A stretch of DNA of 64,000 bases, taken from assembly GCA_963854835.1 (NCBI GenBank), contig OY978525.1:81607775-81671774 (forward strand). Direction: 5' to 3'. Made by a program: the position numbers and the translations under genes. Source of the DNA: Megamerina dolium. Taxonomy: Eukaryota; Arthropoda; Insecta; Diptera; Megamerinidae. This document shows, piece after piece, positions 43,378 to 54,849 of the stretch. The notes beneath the pieces were generated by a model. That model made no database searches and was not told the DNA's origin. It saw only the letters and a list, made by a program, of their open reading frames with translations. The first letter of the stretch is position 1; the number at the start of each line of letters is the position of its first letter.

Positions 43378-44858
43378 TTAAAGTTGTCCTTTAATCCAAA
43401 GTCCTTCAGATGCGGCATTACTAAGTGCCACATATTCAGCTTCACTGGAGGAAGTAGCCACCGTTGTTTGCTTCTTGCTACACCATGATATAGGATATCC
43501 GTAAACATAATAAATGTACCCACTTGTTGACTTACGATCTTCTAAATTTGATGCCCAGTCAGCATCAGCATACCTCACCAAAATATCATTGGTACTTCCT
43601 TTATAAATTAACTTGAGAGACTTAGTACCTTTAAGGTATCTCAATATACGCTTTAAAGCTTGCCAATGTTCTTCTCCAGGATATTGTTGAAATCGCCCCA
43701 TATATCCAACCGAGTAGCATAAATCTGGACGCACGCATAGCATCAAATACATTAAACTCCCCAAGAGCTCTCGATAGGGATGAATACTTTCCTGTCCATG
43801 CTGTACTTGTGGTAGCTGAAGACCTTTTCCATTGGTGAGCGACTTTCTTTACAGTCAACCATCCCAAATTTTTCCAACAGTTTATCAATACTAGCTTCCT
43901 GACTTAATTTCATTGTGTTATCAACTTTACTATATTCGATTTTTATACCCAGGTAATATTTTAGTACTCCACAATCCGACATTTCAAAATCCATAGATAA
44001 TTTCTTCTTTATATCTTCTATTTACTTTTGATTATTTCCAGTTATAAGAATATCATCGACATATAAAAGTAGATAAATCACATTCTCTCCCAAAAACCTT
44101 GTATATAAACAGTAGTCATGTTGTGATCTGCAAAAACCAATTTTTGTTACGTGCAGGTTAAATTTTTCATTCCAGCATCGCGGACTTTGCTTTAATCCGT
44201 AGAGTGACTTTTTTAACTTCCAGGTTGGGAAGAAAACTGGTATTTCCATGTATATATCTTCCTTTAATTCGCCATGAAGAAAAGCAGTTTTAACATCTAA
44301 CTGATGAAAAAAATAGCCTTTCTTAACACCAACAGCAAGCACTGTTCTCATAGTTGTTAATTTTGCTACAGGAGAATAAGTATCCTAAAGTATCCATAAT
44401 CAACCCCATATTTTTGTAGGAACCCCTTTACTACAAGTCTTGCCTTATATCGGATTTCCGTCAGCATCATCTTTCAAACGAAAAACCCATTTGGATTTCA
44501 GCGGCTTGATGTTTTTTGGTTGTGATATTATATCCCACACGCTGTTTCTTCTCATTGAGTCTAGTTCTTCTTTAATTGCTTTTCGCCATTCTTCTCCATC
44601 GGCACAATTTTCAACTTCAGAAAAACTTATTAGAATTTTCCGATTCACTGCTTCAAACATTGATAAATAATATTCAGCAAGCCGACTTGGTTGTTTTCTT
44701 TCCCTTGTACTGCGTCTTAAGATATTTGTCTCTAACTCAGTGCTTTCTGCAGTATTTTCACTTTCAGTATGTGTGACTACATTGCTTTGATTTTCAGGTA
44801 TCTCAGCACTGTTTTTCTCTATAGATACTTCGTTCATTATGTTTGAATTATCATTCAT
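43378..44858 (-). pseudogene. Copia pol remnant: RT and RNase H
   Basis: Minus-strand blocks: 44445-44858 (STRERKQPSRLAEYYLSM, then EWRKAIKEELDSMRRNSVWD, the RT N-terminus); 44022-44351 (FHQLDVKTAFLHGELKEDIY and the catalytic LLLYVDDILITG); 43752-43994 (MSDCGVLKYYLGIKIEYS); and 43378-43764 (RPDLCYSVGYMGRFQQYPGE, then YADADWASNLEDRKSTSGYI, RNase H). Frames are broken by shifts at about 44430, 44010 and 43760. The order and motifs are Ty1/Copia. Confidence 0.93.
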
Positions 44859-44899
44859 TATCGGAATTTCATTTTGATCACTAGGTGAAACAACAATTT

Positions 44900-45250
44900 C
44901 TATAGCTCTTTTCGAACAAGCGTTTGATTTTGGACTGACTTCTTTTCAAAATTATTACACAATGACTTCCACATCTCTTTTGCCGTAGATTTTTCCATAA
45001 TATAACCCAAATAATCGTCATGCACAAAACTGGTTATAATATCTTGTGCTTTTAGATCAATCGCTGCTAAATTTGCTGTCGAAGTTGCATCCCCTCCTGC
45101 TTCATTTGCTGCATTTGACGCTGACTCAGTCACAGCTTTCAAGCAGCCTGCAGAGGCTAAATGCTTTTCTACACGAAACTTCCATTGTCCAAAGTTCGTA
45201 CCCGCAAACTGCATAATTCCTGTAGTCTTGTCCATTACGTTATTGCCCAT
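44900..45250 (-). pseudogene. Copia gag N-terminal part
   Basis: Starts MGNNVMDKTTGIMQFAGTNF five bases after the LTR and includes FGQWKFRVEKHLASAGC, the UBN2-type gag core of Copia elements, and KEMWKSLCNNFEKKS. An in-frame 5'-end ATG overlaps the primer-binding site, as in Drosophila copia. The frame ends at 44900 next to the deletion that removes the zinc knuckle, protease and integrase. Confidence 0.88.
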
Positions 45251-45254
45251 AACC

Positions 45255-45440
45255 TTTTATAACTTGCAAGATTTCAGGAGTTAATAGTTTTATTTACAAA
45301 ATTGAAAGTAGCTACACTTATATGTACAGAAGTTTTTTTTTTGAAGTGAAAAATATTTTTTGAAACAGAATATTGTATGTATAGATAAAATATTTTTCAT
45401 GTGATTATTTTAACAAGTAAATAAATGTACAGTTTCAACA
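45255..45440 (-). repeat. Copia 5' LTR
   Basis: 186 bp, TG start on the minus strand. The extra T-run and GAAGTGAAAAATATTTTTTG segment relative to the 3' LTR lies at about 45332-45364. Confidence 0.88.
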
Positions 45441-45445
45441 GTTTC

Positions 45446-45629
45446 GAATGAACTTCGACTGCTAGATAAGCAATCCTATACATATTTGATTTGTATAGGC
45501 TTGTTTGGTTTGTTTAAAATAATCAAAAATATAATTCTGTTTTGAATACGGTTTTATTTGGTCTAATCACATCACATTTTACATTGTGTGACGTGATTGT
45601 TACCGAGAGCGTCAATATAACAGCCACCT
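45446..45629. other. AT-rich flank of the Copia element
   Basis: No gene recognised. Confidence 0.4.
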
Positions 45630-45786
45630 AATGGAAGCGAACAAACCTATCAAAAGAGCAATCACCTGTTTACTGTATCCGCAATTCTTCCATCTGTTAA
45701 TGTTAATATGTTAATGTTAAGGTTAATATTTCATTGAGATTAAATACGCGGTTAATCCGAATTAATGCTGGCGTCTGTCTAAACTA
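45630..45786. mobile_element. PIF/Harbinger-like MITE, decayed right half (copy 4)
   Basis: Follows the internal and right-end sequence of the other copies (ACAAACCTATCAAAAGAGCA ... GCGTCTGTCTAAACTA) with many substitutions, flanked on the right by TTA. It is clearly older than copies 2 and 3. Confidence 0.7.
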
Positions 45787-45844
45787 TTAGATAGAGAATC
45801 GGTTTTTTCACTCATATAACAATTTAATTATATTTCCCTTTAAT

Positions 45845-46230
45845 TTCCCTTTTACTTGATATAATTTCCCTTTAGTTACTTAGCAACGGTGGTGGTTTAT
45901 ATGGTTGTTCGTGAAATTTATAAATGAAATAAAAACAAAAAAGAAACAATTCTGCGGAATCTGTGGTAAATATAATCGTTTATTTAAAATAAATTTTTAT
46001 TTGCACTTGCTTTATTTTGCTTATTTTTGTTTATATTTACAATAATTTAACGTGTTGTTGAAATTTCCCAAGCACATTCCGATAGTCTATTCACAATAGT
46101 GCTGTTTTTTTACTTTCCAACACTATAACTCAGGTCGATTAAAATATAACCAACTTCAATTGAACTCGGTTAAAATAGATGATGTCGCTCATTTTTGTTG
46201 TTGCTTTGCATGCGTGCAAAAGAATGCGGC
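45845..46230 (+). repeat. Dispersed repeat of unknown type, copy 2
   Basis: Direct-orientation relative of 9005-9350. It again carries an ATG (46182) followed by SLIFVVALHA, after which the two copies differ by a ~36-bp gap and then end their similarity near GCAAAAGAATGCGGCTA. Confidence 0.6.
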
Positions 46231-46905
46231 TAGTATATTATATATATGGCCCAAAATTCATCCATCGAGTTCCAAACTCCTCTTCTCTGTGGTTGCTGTT
46301 GTGTTTTTATCTCAGTGATAATCACGAGAGCTCCTTGTCGTTATATATTTTGGTTTGTTCTGAACAATTAAAATAACGATGAAGGGAGATGATAAGTAAA
46401 TTAGAAAAAGTTTTTAAGTAGAAGGATCAATCCGCTTCAAACGAATTATTTTTTTGGTTATTCGTGTTGACTTTTAAAATAATGATAGAGCAGAGCTTTT
46501 GTACGTTCAACTCTCTCATGACTTTGTGATTTTTTTCTGGTTTTCATTTGCTTCGTGCCATCTGCGAGAGGTTTTTACGTTCCTTTTCTTCTGTGAAAGC
46601 TTCCATTTTGTATTGCAAGCAACAACTTGGTCAACATGTTTCTCTGTATACAATCTGCCTTCACAAAATTTTTTGAGAATGCTATGTACCTGAACATAGC
46701 CGTGGTATTGTGAAGCGATAAATGCAATTTATTCGAACATCGAATCATCATGATAACACAGAACTGATGTTTTTATTCAAAAGCAATTATTTTAGGAATA
46801 ACTCACCATTTCATGCTTAGTACGAATATCTTAGAATAAATTTTGTAAAATGCGAAAATTTTTTATGGATTGGTATGTTTAATAAAATGAATATAATGTG
46901 CAGCG
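46231..46905. other. Non-coding upstream DNA
   Basis: No gene, repeat or RNA recognised in this stretch. Confidence 0.4.
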
Positions 46906-46910
46906 ACCAC

Positions 46911-46983
46911 CCGAGAACATTTTGACGAAATATCTTATGGCGTATCAACTCCGAAAATAAATTCGTAGTATCGTTCGCCGCCA
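46911..46983 (-). CDS. Candidate first coding exon of a gene divergent from E(Pc)
   Basis: The minus strand reads ATGGCGGCGAACGATAC from 46983, encoding MAANDTTNLFSELIRHKIFR and a few more residues. Local base composition is CpG-rich, and the DNA becomes AT-rich soon after. A possible but weak donor (GGGTGGTC) lies near 46910. It would be transcribed away from Enhancer of Polycomb, whose leader begins about 600 bp to the right, and in the same orientation as the putative last exon at 12770 or 23626. There is no proof that these belong together. It may equally be a chance ORF. Confidence 0.25.
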
Positions 46984-47639
46984 TTACACAGTAAAGAACG
47001 TGTCTGTGAAAAACTCGTGTCGTTGCACAATTTTTTATCAATTTCAAAGCAAAAAGTGATGAAAAATTTCAAAATTTATTAAGAAATTTATATCAGGTTC
47101 AGAGCTGTTGTTTTTCTCATAAAAAGTTGAATTGAAGTAATTTTAGTGTTAAAATTATGTTGTGGAAAAAGTATGGAACAATCGAATTTAATCGATTTTG
47201 TCGAAAACTTTATTCGTTTCTTTGCTCGGTAATAGAGGGTTGAGGTAGTGTTATCTTTATCGTGCACTCGAATGGAAGTGGAGTGTAGTTGGAACGAGAT
47301 GGGTATAGTATTTTTGTGCGAATGATTAATTTTTTTGAAAGAGTGGTGATATGTGCGCGCGAAAGTAATGGCGTTCGTTTATTTTCGGTGGTTCTTGCTA
47401 GGTTGTACATATAATTGTCGCAAGAGGGCTCATGGCAAATGATTAGAAAATTGTAAATATGTATTCGGTGTGCTGGATGCAACATTATTAGTTGGTTTTA
47501 TTTCGGCGGTAAAAAAAGGTGAAACATACTGAATGTTGTGAATTTTCAGTGCTTTGATCTGCAAGTTATGCTCTATAGACAATGACAAACTACAGGGGTT
47601 CTTTGCTATGTATATTGCTTTCACTGTCACAGACTGTCA

Positions 47640-47720
47640 TTCGCGACGAGTATTCGGGTTTCGCCGCCGCGCCGCCATTATAGCTTTCACGTTGAAACCA
47701 CGCTACCTGTAAATCTTGTT
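47640..47720 (+). promoter_or_regulatory. Possible Enhancer of Polycomb promoter/first-exon region
   Basis: A short CpG-rich island (TTCGCCGCCGCGCCGCCAT, about 47668-47686) stands out from the AT-rich surroundings about 1.6 kb upstream of the E(Pc) start codon, on the correct side. The start site itself cannot be fixed from sequence alone. Confidence 0.3.
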
Positions 47721-49301
47721 CATTAATTTCATTTGTAGTTGCATTTGATTGTTATTTTTTTATTAAATGTAAAGGAATAAATTGTTTGAGCCGGTAATTG
47801 GACCTATTCAAATAGAGAGGTATGGTGTATGACATCGAATTCGTCGTTAGTAACATTCTTTTTTTTTTTTTTTGATAGATATGTAATAAGTTTTTTCGTC
47901 ATATTTGTTCGTACCCTTCTATATGAAAATTGTTTTATCGAATTCGCCGCTGAATTGTTTGTTTACTCAACAAAAATTGTTGAGGGATAAATGGTGTAGT
48001 TGATGATTTGTGTTAAAATTATGAATAATTTTATATTTTTTTTAGTCGTCGTTGAAGAACAAAGATTATATGAATTCAGATATATTTCCCTTATTTAAAT
48101 ATTAAGTGTCGTGCCTTTTTTTTGACAGATCTGCCCGACACAACTGTGTCATTTTTGAATTCACTTAAATGCAGATATGCTATAAAATGTAAATAAGTAA
48201 TTCAAAAGTATAATTAAAAATTACTTATGAAGAGGCGGAATAAAGAAAGTGAAAATAAAACAAATGAAATGAAGATAAAGCCAAATAAATAAATAAATCA
48301 CTTTATGTATATTTAAAGAAAAATAAATAAAATTTGCGCAGCAACAGTGATAAATTGAAGAAACGAAAAAAGCGCGCTCAAAGTGAAATAAAAAAAAACG
48401 ACAAGAAATTGCTATTACTGTAAACGAAAACTGTGAGGTAAAAAAAAACGCGCTTATTCATAAACATTTGTAAACAACATACAAAAACAATGCTGAAATG
48501 AAATGTGTAAAAGTTATTGTTGTAATTATGCCAATTTATTTGAGTTTTTCGATTTCAACTTGAAAAATGTCGGCTCTATTACTGTACACATCATCGTCGT
48601 TGTCGTCGTTGCCGTCGTCGCTATTGATATTGCCATTGCAGTGTTGTTGTAGTTATTGCCATCATAATTCCAATTGCAGCCGCAATTCCTTTAAAGTGTT
48701 ATTGTGTTTGCTGCAATTGTTGTTGTCACTATCAACAAAACATCTTGACCAGACGAAAGTATTCAAACGTAACCGGCTCGAGGAGATAATTACTGAATAT
48801 ACGACTGCTAACGAAGACACCGTCATTACAGTTGGCATTAAAGTTATTATTAGACGTAATATTGGTTACACCAACAATAACTGCAGAACGCTTTCAGTAC
48901 AGGACCACGTTATTATTCTAATATTGAGAACACTTCAACGAAGCTATAGTAGATACAATAGCTATATCCTTGAATTGTTACGAAGCATACTCATCGATAC
49001 TTTCAATATATTAGGTCACATTCGTTCCACCGTTCATCGTCATCAACAAGAACTCTTATATCAGAAATTAAGACACATTAATACTAATCACAGTACGTTA
49101 TTTCGCCAACTTCAGACCAATTGCTTAGGCAGTAATCCGAAACTAAACCTACAACATAGTCGTCAAAGTTTAGTTATTCAAATAACACTATTTGCTTAAT
49201 TCCAAAATAAATATTGTATCCTCTTTTATAAACATATACCGGTACACCCCATTATATAAATACGTCTAATTATCACGAGCAATTACAACAACGAGAGCAC
49301 C
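47721..49301 (+). other. Putative 5' leader (exonic and/or intronic) of Enhancer of Polycomb
   Basis: Moderately AT-rich sequence with trinucleotide-rich stretches (CGTCGTTGTCGTCGTTG at about 48596, GTTGTTGTAG), as often seen in fly 5' leaders. It includes a 210-codon open frame described separately. No transposon was recognised, in contrast to the rest of the window. Confidence 0.35.
48567..49199 (+). CDS. 210-codon ORF in the putative E(Pc) leader, coding status unclear
   Basis: ATG at 48567 to TAA at 49197-49199, ending 102 bp before the E(Pc) ATG. The product begins MSALLLYTSSSLSSLPSSLL, is Ser/Leu-rich with clustered Cys and His, and later turns basic (IIRRNIGYTNNNCRTLS). No domain is recognisable. 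A long uninterrupted frame in AT-rich DNA is unusual, and so is its position directly upstream of a regulatory gene. Possibilities are a translated upstream ORF, a host exon of another transcript, or chance from low-complexity repeats. A peptide this long would probably repress downstream initiation if read. Confidence 0.25.
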   Translation: MSALLLYTSSSLSSLPSSLLILPLQCCCSYCHHNSNCSRNSFKVLLCLLQLLLSLSTKHLDQTKVFKRNRLEEIITEYTTANEDTVITVGIKVIIRRNIGYTNNNCRTLSVQDHVIILILRTLQRSYSRYNSYILELLRSILIDTFNILGHIRSTVHRHQQELLYQKLRHINTNHSTLFRQLQTNCLGSNPKLNLQHSRQSLVIQITLFA

Positions 49302-49454
49302 ATGTCGAAATTATCATTTCGTGCTCGTGCCCTAGATCCATCCAAACAAATGCCAATTTATTTGGCAGAGGAGCTGCCTGATTTGCCCGAATACTCAGCT
49401 ATCAATCGAGCAGTGCCACAAATGCCTAGTGGCATGGAAAAGGAAGAAGAGTCG
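49302..49454 (+). CDS. E(Pc): Enhancer of Polycomb, first coding exon (51 codons)
   Basis: The exon starts with ATG in a good context (GCACC-ATG) and encodes MSKLSFRARALDPSKQMPIY, then ELPDLPEYSAINRAVPQMPS and GMEKEEES, the conserved N-terminus of the EPC1/E(Pc) family from flies to mammals. It ends at 49454 in phase 0 with a consensus donor GTGAGT (49455-49460). E(Pc) is a nuclear scaffold subunit of the Tip60/NuA4 histone acetyltransferase complex; the EPcA N-terminal region contacts the catalytic subunit. In other species the next residues are EHHLQRAI; no exon with them is visible in the remaining 14.5 kb, so the first coding intron appears to extend past the window. It is the only confidently identified host gene here. 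Confidence 0.93.
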
Positions 49455-49460
49455 GTGAGT
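49455..49460 (+). other. Splice donor of E(Pc) first coding exon
   Basis: GTGAGT follows TCG (Ser51) exactly where family conservation stops matching, fixing the exon end. Confidence 0.9.
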
Positions 49461-50014
49461 GATTTGTAGTCGAAGACATTTTCAAAAATTTTTATTAATT
49501 GTAGAATAGTCGTCTATGCTATAATTTTTAAGTATTTGAGTTTGAGTAGGTATTTCAATGCGGGATCAAAAAGGATATCTTGTTAAAAATGGTTTTAGAA
49601 TATGGAATAACGAAGGGAGGATAGCGACAAGAAATCTCATAAAGGTCAGATCTCGTTTGCTGTTGCAGTTTGTTTGATTAAGAATTTATTCTTGTTATTG
49701 GTCATTTATCATTCGATAAAATGAACTTAAGACACATTGTTTCCAATCTACAAAACAATCCCAAAGTCTGATTCTGTATACAATCCAACACCTGAACCAA
49801 TACTTATTGAATCACTTCTATGGACTCCAATCGTAGTGCTGTAAATGATTTCTGAGGTTTTGGAATATTCTGTAGTCACACGTTTCAAAACACATTCGTT
49901 GGACGAACAAAATTGTTAGTATCTCCTTGATTTTTGTACAACCTTGATGTGTTCTTTTCGGTTTTTACATCATATTCACTTGATTGGTTGGGTACATGTC
50001 TATATAAGGCATAT
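49461..50014 (+). other. Start of E(Pc) first coding intron, unique-looking
   Basis: No coding frame or known repeat recognised. An 82-residue ORF at 49934-50182 runs across a MITE end and is not supported. Confidence 0.5.
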
Positions 50015-50034
50015 GCTGCCGTCTGTCTAGGCTA
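50015..50034. mobile_element. PIF/Harbinger-like MITE, right-terminus relic
   Basis: Only the terminal 20 bp GCTGCCGTCTGTCTAGGCTA is left, followed by the target triplet TTA at 50035-50037. Confidence 0.7.
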
Positions 50035-50200
50035 TTACGTAGCGAACGGACCTATTCCTTCACGTTTTCAAAATTTTAATAATAATAACGGCTCTAAGTC
50101 GACTAAGTTGTTACTATGGCAGCCAATTCAACAGCCACATTTCCAATATTTTAATAGTAAGTTATTACGAATAAATTCATAAGACTTACATTTACTGGGT

Positions 50201-51252
50201 GTTCGGAAAAGTTCGGTAACAAACTGTTGGTAGATGGCTCTAAAATGTAACACTTCTGGTAATATCAATTGCATCTGGCTATGATATAGCTTGTTTGAAA
50301 AGTGACATTTAAACTTTTAGAAGAAGTTATTAAAATCGAATTATTCTGTGATAAGTTATCTACGTTTAAAAATGAGTGGAAATTCGGAACGTTATCTTTT
50401 GATTTTACTTTTCTATTATAGAAAATGTGAAAATGCGTCTCAGGATGCTAAAAAAAATTTATGACGTTTACGGAGACGATGCTGAAACTAGAAAAATAAC
50501 GAAGATATGCTGGTTTTCGATCTGAAATATTGATGTTAAAGATGCACTTTGTTCTTGTCGACCAATTACTGAAAAAGTCGACGAAATCATGGTAAAAATG
50601 GAGCAAGACCGGCACATAAGCAGCCTGGGCGTTGCTATGGAACTAGGCACCAAAGAGTTATCAATCATTTAAGTGGTTTGGGTATCACATGAATTAACAG
50701 TGTTAAATTTAATGACCTAAAAACCGGAACGAAATTAATCATTTCTGAAGCGAATGATTACGATCGATTAAAAAATGATCGAAAAAGATCATGGACGAAG
50801 CGAGGAAAGCATCGCAAACGGTGACAAAGCCCTGGATTTGTCAAGCGATTGATTTTGACTGACATCAATTAACTATAATGAAGCAAGCAATTCAATTAAA
50901 AGGACCAGAATTGGTCAACAGAAAAGGTGTTGTGTTCCATCATGACAACTGTGACAGCTTGATTGGGATGTTTTAATGAATACACCATATAGCCGGGACA
51001 TTTCTCTTTTAGATTATATGTTTCGAACTGTGCAGAACTCTCTTAATGGTGTAAATTGAAATTGCGTTGAGGTCTGAAAAAGTCTTTCAGAGAACCTAGA
51101 AGTTCTACACAGATGGAATAATGGCTATATCCTAAAAATGCCAAAAGGTTATCGATCAAAACGGAACATATTTGGTTTAATAAAGGTCGTTACAAATATA
51201 TGGAAAAAAGTATGTTATTTTTGGTCAAATTTGTAACCGAACTTGCTCATTG
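50201..51252 (+). pseudogene. mariner transposase, decayed element
   Basis: The terminal inverted repeats are imperfect: GTTCGGAAAAGTTCGGTAAC at 50201 pairs with the complement of about 51228-51252. The start codon ATGAGTGGAAATTC is at 50371. Recognisable pieces in shifting frames are ERYLLILLFYYRKCENASQD, DVKDALCSCRPITEKVDEIM, and EQDRHISSLGVAMELGTKE (the HTH region). The catalytic-domain part LKGPELVNRKGVVFHHDN, with the second catalytic Asp, follows at about 50890-50945. At least six frameshifts or stops are present. The pieces fit a mellifera/irritans-type mariner. It lies in the E(Pc) intron. Confidence 0.85.
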
Positions 51253-52379
<1,127 letters not shown>

Positions 52380-52384
52380 ATCTG

Positions 52385-52387
<3 letters not shown>

Positions 52388-52443
<56 letters not shown>

Positions 52444-52476
52444 TATATGTATATATATAATATACATATATATATA

Positions 52477-52520
<44 letters not shown>

Positions 52521-52635
52521 TATATATATATATATATATAATATACATATATATGTATATATATAATATACATATATATGTATGTATATAATATACATAT
52601 ATATATATGTATATATATATATGTATATATACATG

Positions 52636-52686
<51 letters not shown>

Positions 52687-52707
52687 AATATATATAAATA
52701 TATATTC
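52388..52707. repeat. Imperfect (TA)n microsatellite
   Basis: Long TA-rich tract with TATG and TATACA interruptions and local palindromes. Tyr-Ile ORFs are artefacts. Confidence 0.95.
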
Positions 52708-53134
52708 ATGTAATGGTTTGAGAAGAATATCAAACTTTGCTATTAGAAAAAGATAACTATTCCAGAAAAGAATTTAAAAAGCTTAGCTGCACTGGTGTTC
52801 GTAATATAGACAATTTTGTTCTATATTCGAATTATGTTTTTTCATAAATCTCTTTAGTATCAGCTTCTAGTAATTTGTTTCTAAGTATTTTACTTCTAGG
52901 CATAACCAGGACTTTGAATAAAATTTATATATTTGTGTGCTTATGGCTTTTTAGTTGACTAATACATTTTTATGTATATTGAATATCTCGGTTTTTTTTT
53001 ACATTTCTGAAGGGGTAGCACTCTATTTTCAAAACTCAGACAATTTTTCAAAATACTAACATGGCACAATCCAGACAAAATACAGATTACACAATATCCA
53101 GACAAAGGCAACCCGAACTTAGAAAATATGGAAC
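52708..53134 (+). other. AT-rich intronic DNA
   Basis: No gene or known repeat recognised. CAGACAAA motifs recur at about 53072 and 53099. Confidence 0.45.
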
Positions 53135-54565
53135 AAGTGCAGAATACGGACTCCTAAGACAAAAAAAAATTAGAATTGCCTCGGATAGCCTATTTTTGTG
53201 AATATAAAAAATAAAAAATTTGTCGCTGCAAACGCCCATATAAGGCGTGGCTCAAGGTCAAAGTTTAAAATTGAGTTTGAGATTATTCGATAGACACACA
53301 ATTTTTTTCCATAATATGGGTATCATAAAGGTTTTTTAAATATCTTTTTATTGATATATATCACTTAATGCCTATTTTCCACATTTTAAAAGTTATTAAA
53401 AATATAAATTTTATTTTTTTTTTTCAAAAACCATTTTTTTTCCAAATAAGCCTTATTTACCTATCGAAAATTTAGCACCATACTAAAGCCTATACAGTTA
53501 CCTTTACAGCGGTGTATAAAACATGTTTTTGAAGAATTTGTATGCATTTAAAAAATTTTGTTCAAACTGATACTTCAAGTGCTTCCAATATGGACGGCTT
53601 TCGATACAATTACCTGCATGTCTTCATATTCAGTATCGCAACCAACAGTATTTTAAGATAAAGGCTTTTTTTGATAGCTGGCCTTTGGCCGGGCGCAAAA
53701 AAAAAATAACCCTTATAGGCCCGACGCCGGCTTCGTGACCAACAGTATTTTAATATAAAAGCTTTTTTGATAGCTGGCCTAAGGCCGGGCGCAAAAAAAA
53801 ATAACCCTTATAGGCTCGACACCGGCTTCGTGACCAACAGTATTTTAGGATAAAAGCTGTTGGTCGGCTTTGCGACAAACGTTTTAGCATTGAAATATCT
53901 TTGTAATTTTTAGTATTGAAGTTTTATTCATTTGTTTCAATATTGTATTCACCATCAGGATAATCTACAACGCAGGACTCTAACAATGTTGTCTTTATCA
54001 GATTAATAAAAGAATCAGTTAATTATACTATTTCAACCTATTTTTCTTAATTCTTTTGTCTATGTCTACCGCTGTGATTATAACTGTCTCGCTATTCCTC
54101 TGTGCACATATTTGCTACAGCGAAAGTATGATCATAAAAAAATATATTTAAAATATATAAAAATTCTTTAAAAATATTTTTTATATACCATTGGAAAGGT
54201 AATCCTATGATCTTTAAAATAATATATAATTTTTGATAGGTTAATGGAGGAATTTTTCGAAAAAAATTTGTTTTTACAATATGTTTATAAAAAATGTATA
54301 TTTTTCTTCATAACATTTAAAAAGTTAAAATTTCATATAAAATATTATATACCTACAAAAAGGTATTAAATTTACCTGTGTTTTGATACCCATATTGTAG
54401 AAAAAAATTGCTTGTATATCGAGTAATCTCGACCTCAATTTTGAACTTTGACCTTGAACCACGCCTTGCATCGACAAATTTTTAGTTTGTTATAACGACA
54501 AGAATAACCTGCATCTGACGCAATTTATTATTTTTACTTTCTCAAGGAGTCCGTATTCTGCACTT
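53135..54565. mobile_element. Second foldback-like repeat with GC-rich internal tandem repeats
   Basis: The outer 20 bp are perfect inverted repeats (AAGTGCAGAATACGGACTCC at 53135-53154 and its complement at 54546-54565). The arms continue inward with interruptions, for example AAGGCGTGGCTCAAGGTCAA at about 53243 against the complement of 54455-54480, and AATATGGGTATC at about 53318 against 54388. The centre holds a ~95-bp tandem repeat. There is no ORF; it is a non-autonomous foldback-type element. Confidence 0.75.
53640..53880 (+). repeat. ~95-bp tandem repeat, about 2.4 units
   Basis: Units begin ACCAACAGTATTTTA at about 53639, 53737 and 53831. Each contains GATAGCTGGCC, the palindrome-like GGCCGGGCGC, an A-run, and AACCCTTATAGG. 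The third unit breaks off after GATAAAAGCT. This GC-rich core contrasts strongly with the AT-rich arms. Confidence 0.88.
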
Positions 54566-54849
54566 ATGCCGAAAATATTTGCTTTTTTTTAGAGAATTTA
54601 GAATTTTATTTAGTTATAAAAAAATAGATTTTAATTCCACAATATTCGCGTTTTAGGACAAAAGCACTAATGTGGAACTGCTAAAAATATAGTTATAATA
54701 GCAAGTAGTTTGAAAAAAATTACTTTGGTGAAAAGTGGCAACCTTATAAAGCATATGTTGTTTAGTATTTTTTTTTTGGAGCCATCGAAAGTTAACGACC
54801 TCAGTGAATTTGTAAACGTTGAAAAAATTGGTCACCGTTATGTAATTAA

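Larger units (their letters stand above)
42956..45440 (-). mobile_element. Copia-type LTR retrotransposon, internally deleted
   Basis: The 5-bp target duplication GTTTC is at 42951-42955 and 45441-45445. The LTRs (minus strand, TGTTGAAACTG start) are 45255-45440 (5') and 42956-43109 (3'). Next to the 5' LTR the minus strand reads GGTTATGGGC, the Copia-type primer-binding site for an internal initiator-tRNA fragment. A purine tract GAGAGAGGG precedes the 3' LTR. The internal region keeps gag N-terminus, RT and RNase H; the protease and integrase core are deleted at about 44890. Confidence 0.92.
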
